Shown in pieces: positions 26,007-34,282 of a stretch of DNA of 64,000 nt. The position numbers and the translations under genes are program-made. Below the pieces are notes generated by a model. The model saw only the letters and a program-made list of their open reading frames with translations, searched no databases and was not told where the DNA came from. The DNA is from Gimesia fumaroli (GTDB lineage: Bacteria; Planctomycetota; Planctomycetia; Planctomycetales; Planctomycetaceae), in NCBI RefSeq assembly GCF_007754425.1, contig NZ_CP037452.1, positions 1,087,501 through 1,151,500 of the forward strand, read 5' to 3'. The first letter of the stretch is position 1. Each line of letters opens with the position of its first letter.

Positions 26007-27074
26007 ATGGCTCAGCAACGTCGAGCAGGTCTGACCTGGGTGGAGCTGTTCATTGTGATCGGCATTCTGACGCTGATGATGGCCTTACTCCTGCCAATGG
26101 TTCAGAACGCTCGAGAACAAGCCCGTAAGGCGAGTTGGAAAAATTATCTGAAGTCTATCGGTCTAGCACTTCACAATTATCATGATACATATCGGTTCTT
26201 CCCCCCTGGCGGGATCATTCGAGAAGACGATGTTGCCATGCATGGCTGGTTGATGATGATCATGCCTTATCTGGATGCCAATCCGCTATCTGTCATGATT
26301 GACTATGATCAACCCTGGGGGCACCCGGCAAATATTCCCGTTTTTAAACGTTCGATCCCTTATTATATGATTCCCGACGTAGATTTAGGATTGACCAGTG
26401 CCGGTCATGGTTTGACTCAAGTGCTGGGGAATCCGAATCTGATGCACCGCAACAGTTCGGTGAGACTCAGAGAACTGAAAGGAGGGGCTGCCCATAACTG
26501 GTTTGCGGGAGAAATCGCTGGCAATTATCAGCCATGGGGGTATCCATTTAACTGGCGACCGCTGGGAACCAAACTGTGTGATGGGCCAGAGAGTTTCGGT
26601 CACTCTGCCTGGGACGGCGGTCATCTGCTGCTTGTGGATGGTCGTGTCTCTTTTTTTTCGGATGAGACCTCTCCCGAAATTTTAAGACGTCTGGCAAATG
26701 CGCCCCCTGTTGCGACCAGAGACCAGACCGCTGTCCCGGACAAGACTTTTCAAATCGGTAATTTTTACTGGGACCGTTTTGAACTGCAGTCTGATCCGCA
26801 AGGGAAGAACAAATATCTGGTGCAGGTCTTGCATAATCCAACGGGGACGCCGTTGCAAATCAATGTCCACGTCACAAAAAGATTTACTCCCGAAGAATTG
26901 ACATATCATAAAACCAGTATTGAAGTTCTGCATTTATTATCGCAGATCACTCCGTCTACCGACGTCGCCTCGACTCTCAAAGCCACAACCCTCGCGGAAG
27001 CGACGAGCCCCGCACAGTTTGCAGCGAATGTGAAAACGCTGGAATCGCTGCAAAAACAATTGCTGAAAAAATGA
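26007..27074 (+). CDS. DUF1559-family protein with variant prepilin signal
   Basis: A 355-residue protein; the ATG at 26007 sits after AAGGAGC, while the GTG at 25989 would put that site inside the gene. The N-terminus RRAGLTWVELFIVIGILTLMM is a recognisable but variant prepilin segment (G^L-T-W-V-E). The core (NAREQARKASWKNYLKSIGLALHNYHDTYRFFPPGG), the shared IIREDD-AMHGW block and GGHLLLVDGRVSFF are near-identical in layout to the gene at 24174. So is the C-terminal extension ending in QFAANVKTLESLQKQ. This is a tandem duplicate whose N-terminus kept the pilin-type signal. Confidence 0.88.
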   Translation: MAQQRRAGLTWVELFIVIGILTLMMALLLPMVQNAREQARKASWKNYLKSIGLALHNYHDTYRFFPPGGIIREDDVAMHGWLMMIMPYLDANPLSVMIDYDQPWGHPANIPVFKRSIPYYMIPDVDLGLTSAGHGLTQVLGNPNLMHRNSSVRLRELKGGAAHNWFAGEIAGNYQPWGYPFNWRPLGTKLCDGPESFGHSAWDGGHLLLVDGRVSFFSDETSPEILRRLANAPPVATRDQTAVPDKTFQIGNFYWDRFELQSDPQGKNKYLVQVLHNPTGTPLQINVHVTKRFTPEELTYHKTSIEVLHLLSQITPSTDVASTLKATTLAEATSPAQFAANVKTLESLQKQLLKK

Positions 27075-27189
27075 TGGTTTCATTCTGCTGGCAGACAAAA
27101 TCTTGTGTCTGGTGCTGCGTCTGCTAAGATGTTTCTCTGTCGAATAGGAACAACCACTATTTTTGAGTGAAGTCAGAGATCTGGGAAGC

Positions 27190-27849
27190 ATGAATAACGA
27201 ATCAGAAGTAGCGTCGAACTCAGATCGGACTTCGGGTGAGCAATGGCTTCAGGGAACCTCGACATCACTGAAACGGACCAGGCAGGGATTTACTCTGTTT
27301 CTTTACGGCTGCATTCTGGTCTGCCTGGCGGCGCTGGGAGTACTCTATTTTGAGTTCAGCACAGAACTGATGTCTGTGGTCATGCAGGTCCTGCCTGTCA
27401 CGGCGCTGATGGGAAATCTGATTATTTTCGCAGGGGCTCTGTTACTTTTCTCAGTGCCGACAGAAGTCAATTCCCGCGGTTTACTCATCGGGGCGGCAGT
27501 CGGCTTTTTCGCCAAAGTGATTTTTGCGGGAACCGTCTTTTGGGGTCCTGGATTTCTGGGGCTGCCCTTGGCACTCTGCCTGAAGTTGGCAGCATATATT
27601 GGTTTGATTCTGTTTGCGCTATTCCTGAGAAACTTGCTGTTGTATCTCAATCGTTCCGATCAGTTGGTGAAAGTCTACGGCCTGTTGGTAACGTCGGTGT
27701 TGTTTCTGCTGGGATCCTGGTGCATGGAACTGATGATGGATCTCGGATTGATCAAAATCACTTTGATCCACATTTACTCGGTGATGCTGGTGGGATTGTT
27801 TCTGTATCCCTGTCTGTTCTATAGCCTCAAAAAAGTATTAGCCCCATGA
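27190..27849 (+). CDS. Membrane protein, copy 2 of the local paralogous family
   Basis: A 219-residue membrane protein from the ATG at 27190, with GGGAAG upstream; a TTG nine codons earlier is open but unlikely. The N-terminal SGEQWLQGTSTSLKRTRQGF matches the family block G-E-x-W-x-x-x-x-x-S-L-x-x-T-R-x-G. Spans run at about 39-57, 69-92, 99-117, 125-146, 158-180 and 188-208. The loop after span 2 is S-V-P-T-E and differs most from its neighbours. It follows the second DUF1559 gene by 115 bases. Confidence 0.7.
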   Translation: MNNESEVASNSDRTSGEQWLQGTSTSLKRTRQGFTLFLYGCILVCLAALGVLYFEFSTELMSVVMQVLPVTALMGNLIIFAGALLLFSVPTEVNSRGLLIGAAVGFFAKVIFAGTVFWGPGFLGLPLALCLKLAAYIGLILFALFLRNLLLYLNRSDQLVKVYGLLVTSVLFLLGSWCMELMMDLGLIKITLIHIYSVMLVGLFLYPCLFYSLKKVLAP

Positions 27850-28032
27850 ATGAAATCGAACTCGCGGGCCATAGCAGCGTAAGAGTTTATCTTCAACCAG
27901 GCAGTATGATCAAACACAGTAAGACGAGTTAGCAACACAATTCACAGTGAGAAGAAAACATTAGAAGATCCTTTGTAGAGCAGTCATTCCAGATTGGAAT
28001 TTCGACAAATATCGCTTTGGATTTGATTTCAA

Positions 28033-28064
28033 TACTATACGGCGGTCAGGTGTTTTGTATAGTA
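28033..28064. promoter_or_regulatory. Inverted repeat upstream of the gene at 28109
   Basis: TACTATAC at 28033-28040 is the exact reverse complement of GTATAGTA at 28057-28064, with 16 bases between. The half-site spacing (24 bases centre to centre) would suit a dimeric regulator, and a mRNA hairpin is also possible. It lies 45 bases before the start codon of the third paralogous membrane gene. Confidence 0.35.
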
Positions 28065-28108
28065 GGTGCAGAATTATATTTTTTGAGGGATAGGAGATCA
28101 GGAGCCTG

Positions 28109-28792
28109 ATGATGTCTGATGAAACCGATGCCGCAGAAATGAATCTGAGAGAAGCGGCATTATCATCAGGTGAGCTATGGATTCGGGAAGGCTCTGCTTC
28201 GTTGAAACAAACGAAACGAGGCCTGGATCTGGTCTACTTTGGTATCGGGCTCGTAGTTGTTTCAATATTAGCGGCCTTGTATCTTCTGCTGACATCGCGA
28301 CTGCCAATAGTATCCATGACGGTGCTCCCTTTCGTGGGATTGTTAGGGTATCTGATGATCTTTGTGGGGCCGATCTTATGTCTGGCCGTTCCCGAGGAAT
28401 CGGGGACTCGTGGTTTACTCGTTGGATCGGCCGTCGGTTTGAGTGCCAATCTCATCTATTATGGCACAGATTTCTTTGACCCTGGTTTTTTAACGATGCC
28501 CATGCGACTTTTCTTGAAGCTCGCATCTGTGGTCGGGTTGATTCTGTTCGTTCTGTTTATAAAAAAACTGACGATGTATATTAATCGACCGGATCTGACC
28601 GCGAAAGCACAGTATCTGTTGGTCACAACGGTTCTGCTTTTGATGGGAGTCTGGTTAGTTTATTTTCTTGAGCATCTCCGCATCTTTTTCAATGTCAGCC
28701 CACTCATCATTACTACAGGGATCATATTGGCGTTGGTGATTTATACCTATATTGTGGGGAGCATCAAGGAAGAGTTAATTTCACCGTCTTAA
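28109..28792 (+). CDS. Membrane protein, copy 3 of the local paralogous family
   Basis: A 227-residue membrane protein with tandem ATGs at 28109 and 28112 and AGGAGC upstream. It has the clearest family pattern: SSGELWIREGSASLKQTKRGLD at residues 19-40, a hydrophobic hairpin, FVGPILCLAVPEESGTRGLLVGS at about residues 90-112, and LFVLFIKKLTMYINRPDLTAKAQYLLV at about 148-174. The long soluble N-terminus and the positive K-K/R-P-D loop suggest the N-terminus and that loop are cytoplasmic. Function unknown. Confidence 0.72.
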   Translation: MMSDETDAAEMNLREAALSSGELWIREGSASLKQTKRGLDLVYFGIGLVVVSILAALYLLLTSRLPIVSMTVLPFVGLLGYLMIFVGPILCLAVPEESGTRGLLVGSAVGLSANLIYYGTDFFDPGFLTMPMRLFLKLASVVGLILFVLFIKKLTMYINRPDLTAKAQYLLVTTVLLLMGVWLVYFLEHLRIFFNVSPLIITTGIILALVIYTYIVGSIKEELISPS

Positions 28793-28905
28793 TCAGTTTC
28801 ATTGACTCGTTCATTGCAAGTACCAGCCAATGACTGGCAATCTGGAGAATAGACTGTGACCTCAGATGTAGCCACATGGTTCTAACATTTTAAAGGAAAG
28901 ATTAC

Positions 28906-29583
28906 ATGTCAGAGGAATTCAGTATCGAAGGAAATGTTCCGGAAGAAGCCGCTCTGACTCCGGGTGAGCAATGGAACCTGGAAGGATCTGCTTCCTTACG
29001 GCAGACCCGACTTGGGCTGACTTTTGAATATGTCGGTATTGCCTTGATGCTTTTGTCGGTACTGGGAGCTATGTTCGTCGCGATAGCCAGGCTGCCGCCG
29101 ATTCTGCTGCTGATAATGCCCTTCGTCATGATTGTCGGTGCGCTGATGATGTTCGTCGGGCCGATTATCTGCCTGGCGGTTCCGAAAGAATCGGGGGCTA
29201 AGGAACTATTGATCGGTTCGGTTGTCTGCCAGTTTGCGAATATTTTCTATTCCGTGACCGAATTTTTCATCCCGACGTTGATTCCCGCTCCCTTCAAAAT
29301 TGGGTTGAATTATTGCGGAATTTTCGGCTTGATCCTCTTTATTCTGTTTATGAAAAAACTCGCCCTCTATATCAATCGTCAGGATCTCTCGTCGAAAGCC
29401 ACCCACGTGCTGGTGTTTGGAATCTTTATGGTGATTGCTTCCATTATGATTATTTTTTTATTGCTTGCACAGATGATTCCTCCGTTGAGCATTGTTCTGC
29501 TTCCCATCGGTGCGCTGATTGCTTTTGTGATGTATGCCAATCTGATCGGTTATTTGAGAAAGGCGTTGGCCCTGAGGACCTAA
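28906..29583 (+). CDS. Membrane protein, copy 4 of the local paralogous family
   Basis: A 225-residue membrane protein with AAAGGAAAG before the ATG. It shares TPGEQWNLEGSASLRQTRLGL, RLPPILLLIMPF, FVGPIICLAVPKESGAKELLIGS and LFILFMKKLALYINRQDLSSKA with copy 3. It also shares R-L-P-P with copy 1, so it links the diverged copy 1 to copies 2 and 3. It ends the expansion; a new promoter follows at 29706. Confidence 0.72.
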   Translation: MSEEFSIEGNVPEEAALTPGEQWNLEGSASLRQTRLGLTFEYVGIALMLLSVLGAMFVAIARLPPILLLIMPFVMIVGALMMFVGPIICLAVPKESGAKELLIGSVVCQFANIFYSVTEFFIPTLIPAPFKIGLNYCGIFGLILFILFMKKLALYINRQDLSSKATHVLVFGIFMVIASIMIIFLLLAQMIPPLSIVLLPIGALIAFVMYANLIGYLRKALALRT

Positions 29584-29705
29584 GAATTGTTCCCACACTT
29601 GTATATCAATTGTGGAGTGGCGGCTATTTTTCCCCAAATTCCGGCTTCTGGAATCAAAAATCTGAATTTCTTTACACTGAATCGCGTTCGGGCCGGGGGC
29701 TCAGC

Positions 29706-29734
29706 TTGACGCATAAATTCAGGGGCAATATACT
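29706..29734 (+). promoter_or_regulatory. Sigma70-type promoter of the 29810-32675 unit
   Basis: TTGACG at 29706-29711 and TATACT at 29729-29734 match the consensus at 5/6 each with an ideal 17-base spacer. Transcription would start near 29741, about 70 bases before the first gene of a tightly packed three-gene unit. Confidence 0.6.
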
Positions 29735-29809
29735 CGCGCGATGGACTTATTTATCTCGTTGTGAGAGAATGAGTTTTGGACTATTTCATATTTACTGCGA
29801 GAGACTCTC

Positions 29810-30775
29810 ATGAAGAGCGAACATAGACACGATCTGCAAACCAACGACCTGGGCAAACTGATGGTTCAGGCAGAACCATTTGTGGAAAAATACGGCGTGA
29901 AAGCAATCGTGGCAGCCGGTGTTATTTTTGTTGCCGTGCTGGGCTATTTCGCCTGGTCTTCCTCGCGAACGGACCAGGCAGCAGAAGGCTGGACCCGATT
30001 AGCCGCCTGTACGTCTACTGAGGATTTTGAAACCGTTTCCGAAGAATTTTCCGGCACCAGTGTCGGGCAATGGGCGTTGGTCCACGCAGCAGAAAGCCAT
30101 CTGCAATCCGGCATTCGCAATTCGTTTACCGATCGCAGTGCCGGGGATCGTGCTCTGGGAGATGCGAAAGAACAATTTCAGCAACTGCTCGATTCCGCCA
30201 GCACCTTGCCGGAAATTCGTGAGCGTGCCCTGTTTGGAATGGCCCGCACTGAAGAATCCGTGTCGGATGGTGATCTGAAAAATGCGATCGAACTCTATCA
30301 AAAGTTGATCCAGGAATATCCCGATTCCATCTTCCGGAAATTGGCCGAGCAACGCGTGAAACCAGAGGAAGGCGAAAAAGTCGCTGTTCTGGATCAGGAA
30401 GAAACCAAGAAATTTTACAAATGGTTCCATGCTCAGACTCCCAAACCCGGTGATCGTCAGCGACCCGGATTTAATATGCCGATGCCTGGTGCCGCACCCG
30501 GCGGCGCACCCACGGGTTCAAGTGAAACCCCCGGCCTTCCGGCACTTCCCGGGCTCCCAAGTCTGCCCGGGCTTCCCGATCCCATCACGTCTTCTCCTTT
30601 GACCGATGACAACAAGACGGACGAAACAAAACCGGGCGACGCCAAGCCAGAGGCACCTGCCAAAGCAGATTCAAAATCAGCTGAAAAGCCGGCTGCTTCT
30701 GAAGAGTCTGCCAAAAAAGCGGAAACTCCCGCTGAAAAGCCGAAGTCGGAACCAGCGACCGAAAAGAAACCATAA
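29810..30775 (+). CDS. YfgM-like membrane-anchored TPR protein with low-complexity tail
   Basis: A 321-residue protein with a cytosolic N-terminus, one membrane helix (residues 31-48, IVAAGVIFVAVLGYFAW) and a periplasmic helical part to about residue 185. That part contains TPR-like pairs such as LKNAIELYQKLIQEYPDSIFRKLAEQRV. The layout matches YfgM/BamD-like ancillary proteins. The C-terminal third is disordered: a proline/glycine stretch with repeated LPGLP units, then K/E/A/P-rich sequence. It is the first gene after the promoter at 29706, and its stop overlaps the start of the pseudouridine synthase gene by one base (TAATG). Confidence 0.75.
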   Translation: MKSEHRHDLQTNDLGKLMVQAEPFVEKYGVKAIVAAGVIFVAVLGYFAWSSSRTDQAAEGWTRLAACTSTEDFETVSEEFSGTSVGQWALVHAAESHLQSGIRNSFTDRSAGDRALGDAKEQFQQLLDSASTLPEIRERALFGMARTEESVSDGDLKNAIELYQKLIQEYPDSIFRKLAEQRVKPEEGEKVAVLDQEETKKFYKWFHAQTPKPGDRQRPGFNMPMPGAAPGGAPTGSSETPGLPALPGLPSLPGLPDPITSSPLTDDNKTDETKPGDAKPEAPAKADSKSAEKPAASEESAKKAETPAEKPKSEPATEKKP

Positions 30776-31800
30776 TGTCCGACGAACTTTCGTCACCTCC
30801 TGAGCTCTCCAGCGAACCGATTGAAATTACAGTCGAGGCACGCGCTCATGGCTGGCGGATCGACCATTATTTGTGTCGCCTGTATCCCAATTACACACGT
30901 GTGCTGTTTCAGAAAGCGATTAAGCAGGAAGCGGTACTCGTCAACGGTTTGCCCGTCAAAGCGGCGCGGCGGATGCGTGTGAACGATCGTGTTTCTGTGC
31001 GCTTGCCCGAGATGCCGGACAATCAGCTGCCTCCGGAAGATATTCCGATCGACATCGTTTACGAAGACGACTGGATTGCCGTCATCAATAAGCCATCGGA
31101 TATGATCGTGCATCCGGGAAAAGGGAATTACGCAGGCACTCTGGCAGGAGCCCTGCAGCACCACTTCGATCAATTGAGTGACGTCGCCGGCCAGTATCGC
31201 CCAGGCATAGTACATCGACTTGATCGAAATACGAGCGGCATCATGGTGGTTGCCAAGGATAATCAGGTGCATGCGAAGTTGAGCGCCCAGTTTGAAAAAC
31301 GGGAAGTTCAAAAGGAATACCGGGCGATTGTCTGGGGCCGCGTGGAGTTCGATACCGACTACATCGATACGTTCATGTGTGTGCATCCCCGTGCACGGGA
31401 AAAGATGATTGTCTGCGATGAGGGGGGGAATGCCCGTAATGCGTTTACCTATTACGAAGTGATCGAACGCTATAAAGCATTTACCTATGTGAAGCTCAAG
31501 CCCCGCACCGGGCGCACGCACCAGTTGCGGGTTCATATGCAACATATTGGTCATTCCATCGTGGCGGATCGCGTCTATGGTGGCCGGATCGCGTTGAAAA
31601 TGAAAGACCTGAGTGTCGAAGCCGAAGCGGCAGCAGTGGAGCAGGAGAGTGATGTTTTAATCGAGCGCCAGGCACTTCATGCATATTGTTTGGAATTTAG
31701 TCATCCTCAGAGTGGAAAACCGATGAAATTTGAGGCACCATTACCGGAAGACATGGAAAAAACACTGGCCGCGTTAGACCAATACCAGAAGGAAGAATGA
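30775..31800 (+). CDS. RluA-family pseudouridine synthase (RluD-like)
   Basis: A 341-residue enzyme with an N-terminal S4 RNA-binding domain (about residues 17-80, ending RRMRVNDRVSVRLPE) and the RluA catalytic domain. Motif II is GIVHRLDRNTSGIMVVAK with catalytic D150. KLKPRTGRTHQLRVHMQHIGHSIVADRVYGG is motif III. The S4 plus RluA layout is that of RluC/RluD, which modify 23S rRNA; the target site here is inferred. It overlaps the stop of the upstream gene by one base, and its own stop overlaps the next start as ATGA, so it is the middle of a coupled operon. Confidence 0.93.
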   Translation: MSDELSSPPELSSEPIEITVEARAHGWRIDHYLCRLYPNYTRVLFQKAIKQEAVLVNGLPVKAARRMRVNDRVSVRLPEMPDNQLPPEDIPIDIVYEDDWIAVINKPSDMIVHPGKGNYAGTLAGALQHHFDQLSDVAGQYRPGIVHRLDRNTSGIMVVAKDNQVHAKLSAQFEKREVQKEYRAIVWGRVEFDTDYIDTFMCVHPRAREKMIVCDEGGNARNAFTYYEVIERYKAFTYVKLKPRTGRTHQLRVHMQHIGHSIVADRVYGGRIALKMKDLSVEAEAAAVEQESDVLIERQALHAYCLEFSHPQSGKPMKFEAPLPEDMEKTLAALDQYQKEE

Positions 31801-32675
31801 AGATGAAACTCGCTAAAGTTTTGTTGTCAAACGGAGAACGTCATGTTGCCATCGTGGAAGAAAACGGCGTTCAGCTTCTGGATCTCAGTCAGGTCGATCA
31901 CTGTCATCGCTTATCAGATATTTTGTTTGCGCCCGATCCCATCGGACTGGCGAAATTTCTGATCAATACGGAACTGCCTCCTGTTCCCTTTAATCAGCTG
32001 GAATTTCTGGCACCCATTGACCATCAGGAAGTCTGGGCGGCCGGCGTGACGTATAAACGGAGTCAGGTCGCTCGAATGGAAGAGTCCGAAACGGCTGCGT
32101 CTCACTACGATCAGGTTTATACGGCGGACCGTCCGGAGCTGTTCTTCAAGGCAACGCCCAATCGGGTCTGCGGTCCGAATCAACCCGTGCGCGTGCGTTA
32201 TGATAGTCAATGGTCCGTGCCCGAACCCGAATTGGCACTGATCGTTTCCCCGGATTTACGACTTGTTGGCTACACGGTTGGCAACGATATGTCGGCCCGT
32301 GACATCGAAGGCGAAAACCCGCTGTACCTGCCTCAGGCAAAATTCTATAAAGACTGCTGTGGCCTGGGCCCCTCTGTTCTGCTGCATGAAAAACCGCTGG
32401 AACGGGAAGCGACAAAAATTATTCTGACAATCGAACGCGGCGGTGAAGAAGTTTTCCAGGGGAAAACCTCTGTCGCCGAGATGGCTCGCGGGCTGGAAGA
32501 TTTGATTAGCTGGTTAGGGAAAGAAAACGACTTCCCCAGTGGTGCGATTTTATTAACGGGAACCGGCATTGTGCCCCCTGATGAATTCACGCTCGAAGAT
32601 CGTGATATCGTCTCGATCGAAATCAGCGGGATCGGTACCCTGATCAATCCGGTTGTCAAAGACGCTGCACCCTAG
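31797..32675 (+). CDS. Fumarylacetoacetate hydrolase (FAH) family protein
   Basis: A 292-residue member of the FAH superfamily. The C-terminal metal-binding core shows VPEPELALIV (E-x-E metal ligands), LVGYTVGNDMSARDIEGENPLYLPQAKFYKDCCGLGPSV (D and K of the active site) and GAILLTGTGIVPPDEF. Family members hydrolyse C-C bonds in diketo acids, or act as hydratases or decarboxylases on sugar-acid and aromatic breakdown products; the substrate is unknown. The start overlaps the pseudouridine synthase stop (ATGA); an ATG two codons later is equally possible. Its stop shares the palindrome CTAG with the stop of the convergent kinase gene. Confidence 0.9.
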   Translation: MKMKLAKVLLSNGERHVAIVEENGVQLLDLSQVDHCHRLSDILFAPDPIGLAKFLINTELPPVPFNQLEFLAPIDHQEVWAAGVTYKRSQVARMEESETAASHYDQVYTADRPELFFKATPNRVCGPNQPVRVRYDSQWSVPEPELALIVSPDLRLVGYTVGNDMSARDIEGENPLYLPQAKFYKDCCGLGPSVLLHEKPLEREATKIILTIERGGEEVFQGKTSVAEMARGLEDLISWLGKENDFPSGAILLTGTGIVPPDEFTLEDRDIVSIEISGIGTLINPVVKDAAP

Positions 32676-33595
32676 TTGTTAATTGCTTTGAGCGCGGGTG
32701 CTCTGGTTTGCAGAACTGCTTCGATTTCCGCCAGCGAGGGCAGTGCATCCCGATTTCCCAATCGCTCGCATTTCAGGGCCGCCGTCACGCACGCGAATTG
32801 CAACACGCGCTTTAGAGGCCACTCTTCCAGAATGGCATAGAGCAACGCGCCGCTGAAGACGTCGCCTGCGCCCGTGGTATCGAGCGAGAGCACAGGCAGC
32901 GCCGCACAATGCAGGCAACCTGCTTCCGTAAACAGCCACGCCCCGCGCGTGCCATCGGTAATGGTGACGATCTCAGGTCCTTGTGCCAGCAATTTCCTGC
33001 CGGCGGCGTGTACGTCGTCGGTTTGCAGGTACTCGGTGATGAATCGCCGGGGGCAGTTCATCACATTCAGATAAGGAATCAATTCCGGCATGCCCGGTTT
33101 TAAGGAGCCCGTATCCAGGGAGACGAGCGCACCGGCCTGCCGCGCCAGCCGGGCTGCCTGCAGACTGGTTTCCGGCGGCCAGCCATCCAGGTGCACGGCT
33201 CTGGTCTGGCGAAACGGTGTCTCATCCAGTTCGCTCGGCGGCAGCCAATGCTGGGGCCGATAGCAGGCAATTGTGCGGGTTCCCGCCTGTTCGTCGATCC
33301 AGACCTGCGCATAGCCGGAACGCGTTCCGGGTAACATGCGGCTGGCAGAGAGGTCCAGGTTTTCCGTAGCGAGGTCTTCGGCAATCAGCGGGCCATATTG
33401 ATCGTCGCCCCAACTGCCGAGAAATGCGCACTGCTTACCGAATCGCTTGAGCAGAACCTGTGCGGTAGGAACCGGACCACCAACCTGATAGGCGTCGCTG
33501 ATGATATTGGTTTTTGTATCCTGATCCGGATGTTCTGCTAACACTACCAGATGATCCACGACCACTAAACCGACGCCGACAACATCATACTTCAT
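32672..33595 (-). CDS. PfkB-family carbohydrate kinase
   Basis: A 307-residue ribokinase-type sugar kinase. GGPVPTAQVLLKRFG (residues 39-53) is the N-terminal PfkB pattern, and DTTGAGDVFSGALLYA (239 on) is the anion-hole and catalytic motif with D245 as base. YQVGGP resembles that of sulfofructose, ribo- and fructokinases, so the sugar is not determined. Its TAG stop overlaps the convergent FAH gene stop by four bases. A 38-base gap separates it from the GNAT gene upstream on the same strand. Confidence 0.9.
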   Translation of the reverse strand: MKYDVVGVGLVVVDHLVVLAEHPDQDTKTNIISDAYQVGGPVPTAQVLLKRFGKQCAFLGSWGDDQYGPLIAEDLATENLDLSASRMLPGTRSGYAQVWIDEQAGTRTIACYRPQHWLPPSELDETPFRQTRAVHLDGWPPETSLQAARLARQAGALVSLDTGSLKPGMPELIPYLNVMNCPRRFITEYLQTDDVHAAGRKLLAQGPEIVTITDGTRGAWLFTEAGCLHCAALPVLSLDTTGAGDVFSGALLYAILEEWPLKRVLQFACVTAALKCERLGNRDALPSLAEIEAVLQTRAPALKAINN

Positions 33596-33633
33596 AAACG
33601 GGCTGTTCTATTTTTCGAATGCATGCAGGGTTG

Positions 33634-34110
33634 TTACAGTTTCTTCTCCCAGAAGAGGGCCTGCCCCATTTCCGGATCAAGTTCATAGCCGGAAAATCCA
33701 AATTTGGAATACGCGGCGCGGGCACGCTCATTACCTTCCAGAACTTCCAGAGTGAGTTTACAGCATCCGCGTGCTTTAGCAATGGTCTCGACGTGATCAA
33801 ATAACTGCCGGGCCAGCCCCTGTCCTCGATAGCCGGATGCCACAAATACATCATGGATATTGAGCAAGGGTTTGCAGGAGAATGTGGAGAAGCCTTCAAT
33901 GCAGATCACAAGCCCTGCAGGTGTTTCATTTTCAAACGCCAGTACCACGAAGGTATCCGGCCGCCCGTGTAAAGTGCCTGCCAGATTGTATCGCACATCC
34001 TCCGGCAGCGGTTTTCCGCCCCCTTCAGGGCTGTGCGCATAACTGTTTAAAAGGAATACGACCGCGTTGGCATGTTCGGGATCACTCAGATCCGCTTCGA
34101 AGATTTTCAT
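33634..34110 (-). CDS. GNAT-family N-acetyltransferase
   Basis: A 158-residue acetyltransferase. The acetyl-CoA loop is NIHDVFVASGYRGQGLARQLFDHVE (R-G-x-G-x-A with V-x-x-x-x-R upstream). The C-terminal motif is CCKLTLEVLEGNERARAAYSKFGF (E-V-x-x-x-N-x-x-A-x-x-x-Y-x-x-x-G-F). The N-terminal substrate part (residues 1-60) gives no specificity. It lies upstream of the PfkB kinase on the same strand and is divergent from the HisA-like gene. Confidence 0.9.
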   Translation of the reverse strand: MKIFEADLSDPEHANAVVFLLNSYAHSPEGGGKPLPEDVRYNLAGTLHGRPDTFVVLAFENETPAGLVICIEGFSTFSCKPLLNIHDVFVASGYRGQGLARQLFDHVETIAKARGCCKLTLEVLEGNERARAAYSKFGFSGYELDPEMGQALFWEKKL

Positions 34111-34143
34111 CAGGTTTTCTTTTCCTTGAGGAATCGGGTAATG

Positions 34144-34172
34144 TTGTCTGTCGAAGCTATTCTTTTTCTAAT
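34144..34172 (+). promoter_or_regulatory. Candidate promoter of the HisA-like gene
   Basis: TTGTCT (34144-34149, 4/6) and TCTAAT (34167-34172, 5/6) with a 17-base spacer, about 110 bases before the ATG at 34283 and in the divergent gap with the GNAT gene. Confidence 0.35.
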
Positions 34173-34282
34173 GTTTATTTTAATCTGTCATGCAAAATTT
34201 AGGGAGCTTCTTTTTCAGAAAGAGTGTGGCTTACAATTGAAAGATGGTCTCTTTATTTTACAGAGAAACTTAAAGTACAGCG

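Noticed and set aside
30793-31554. 253-codon minus-strand frame
   Set aside because: Antisense to the pseudouridine synthase gene, which has all its motifs.
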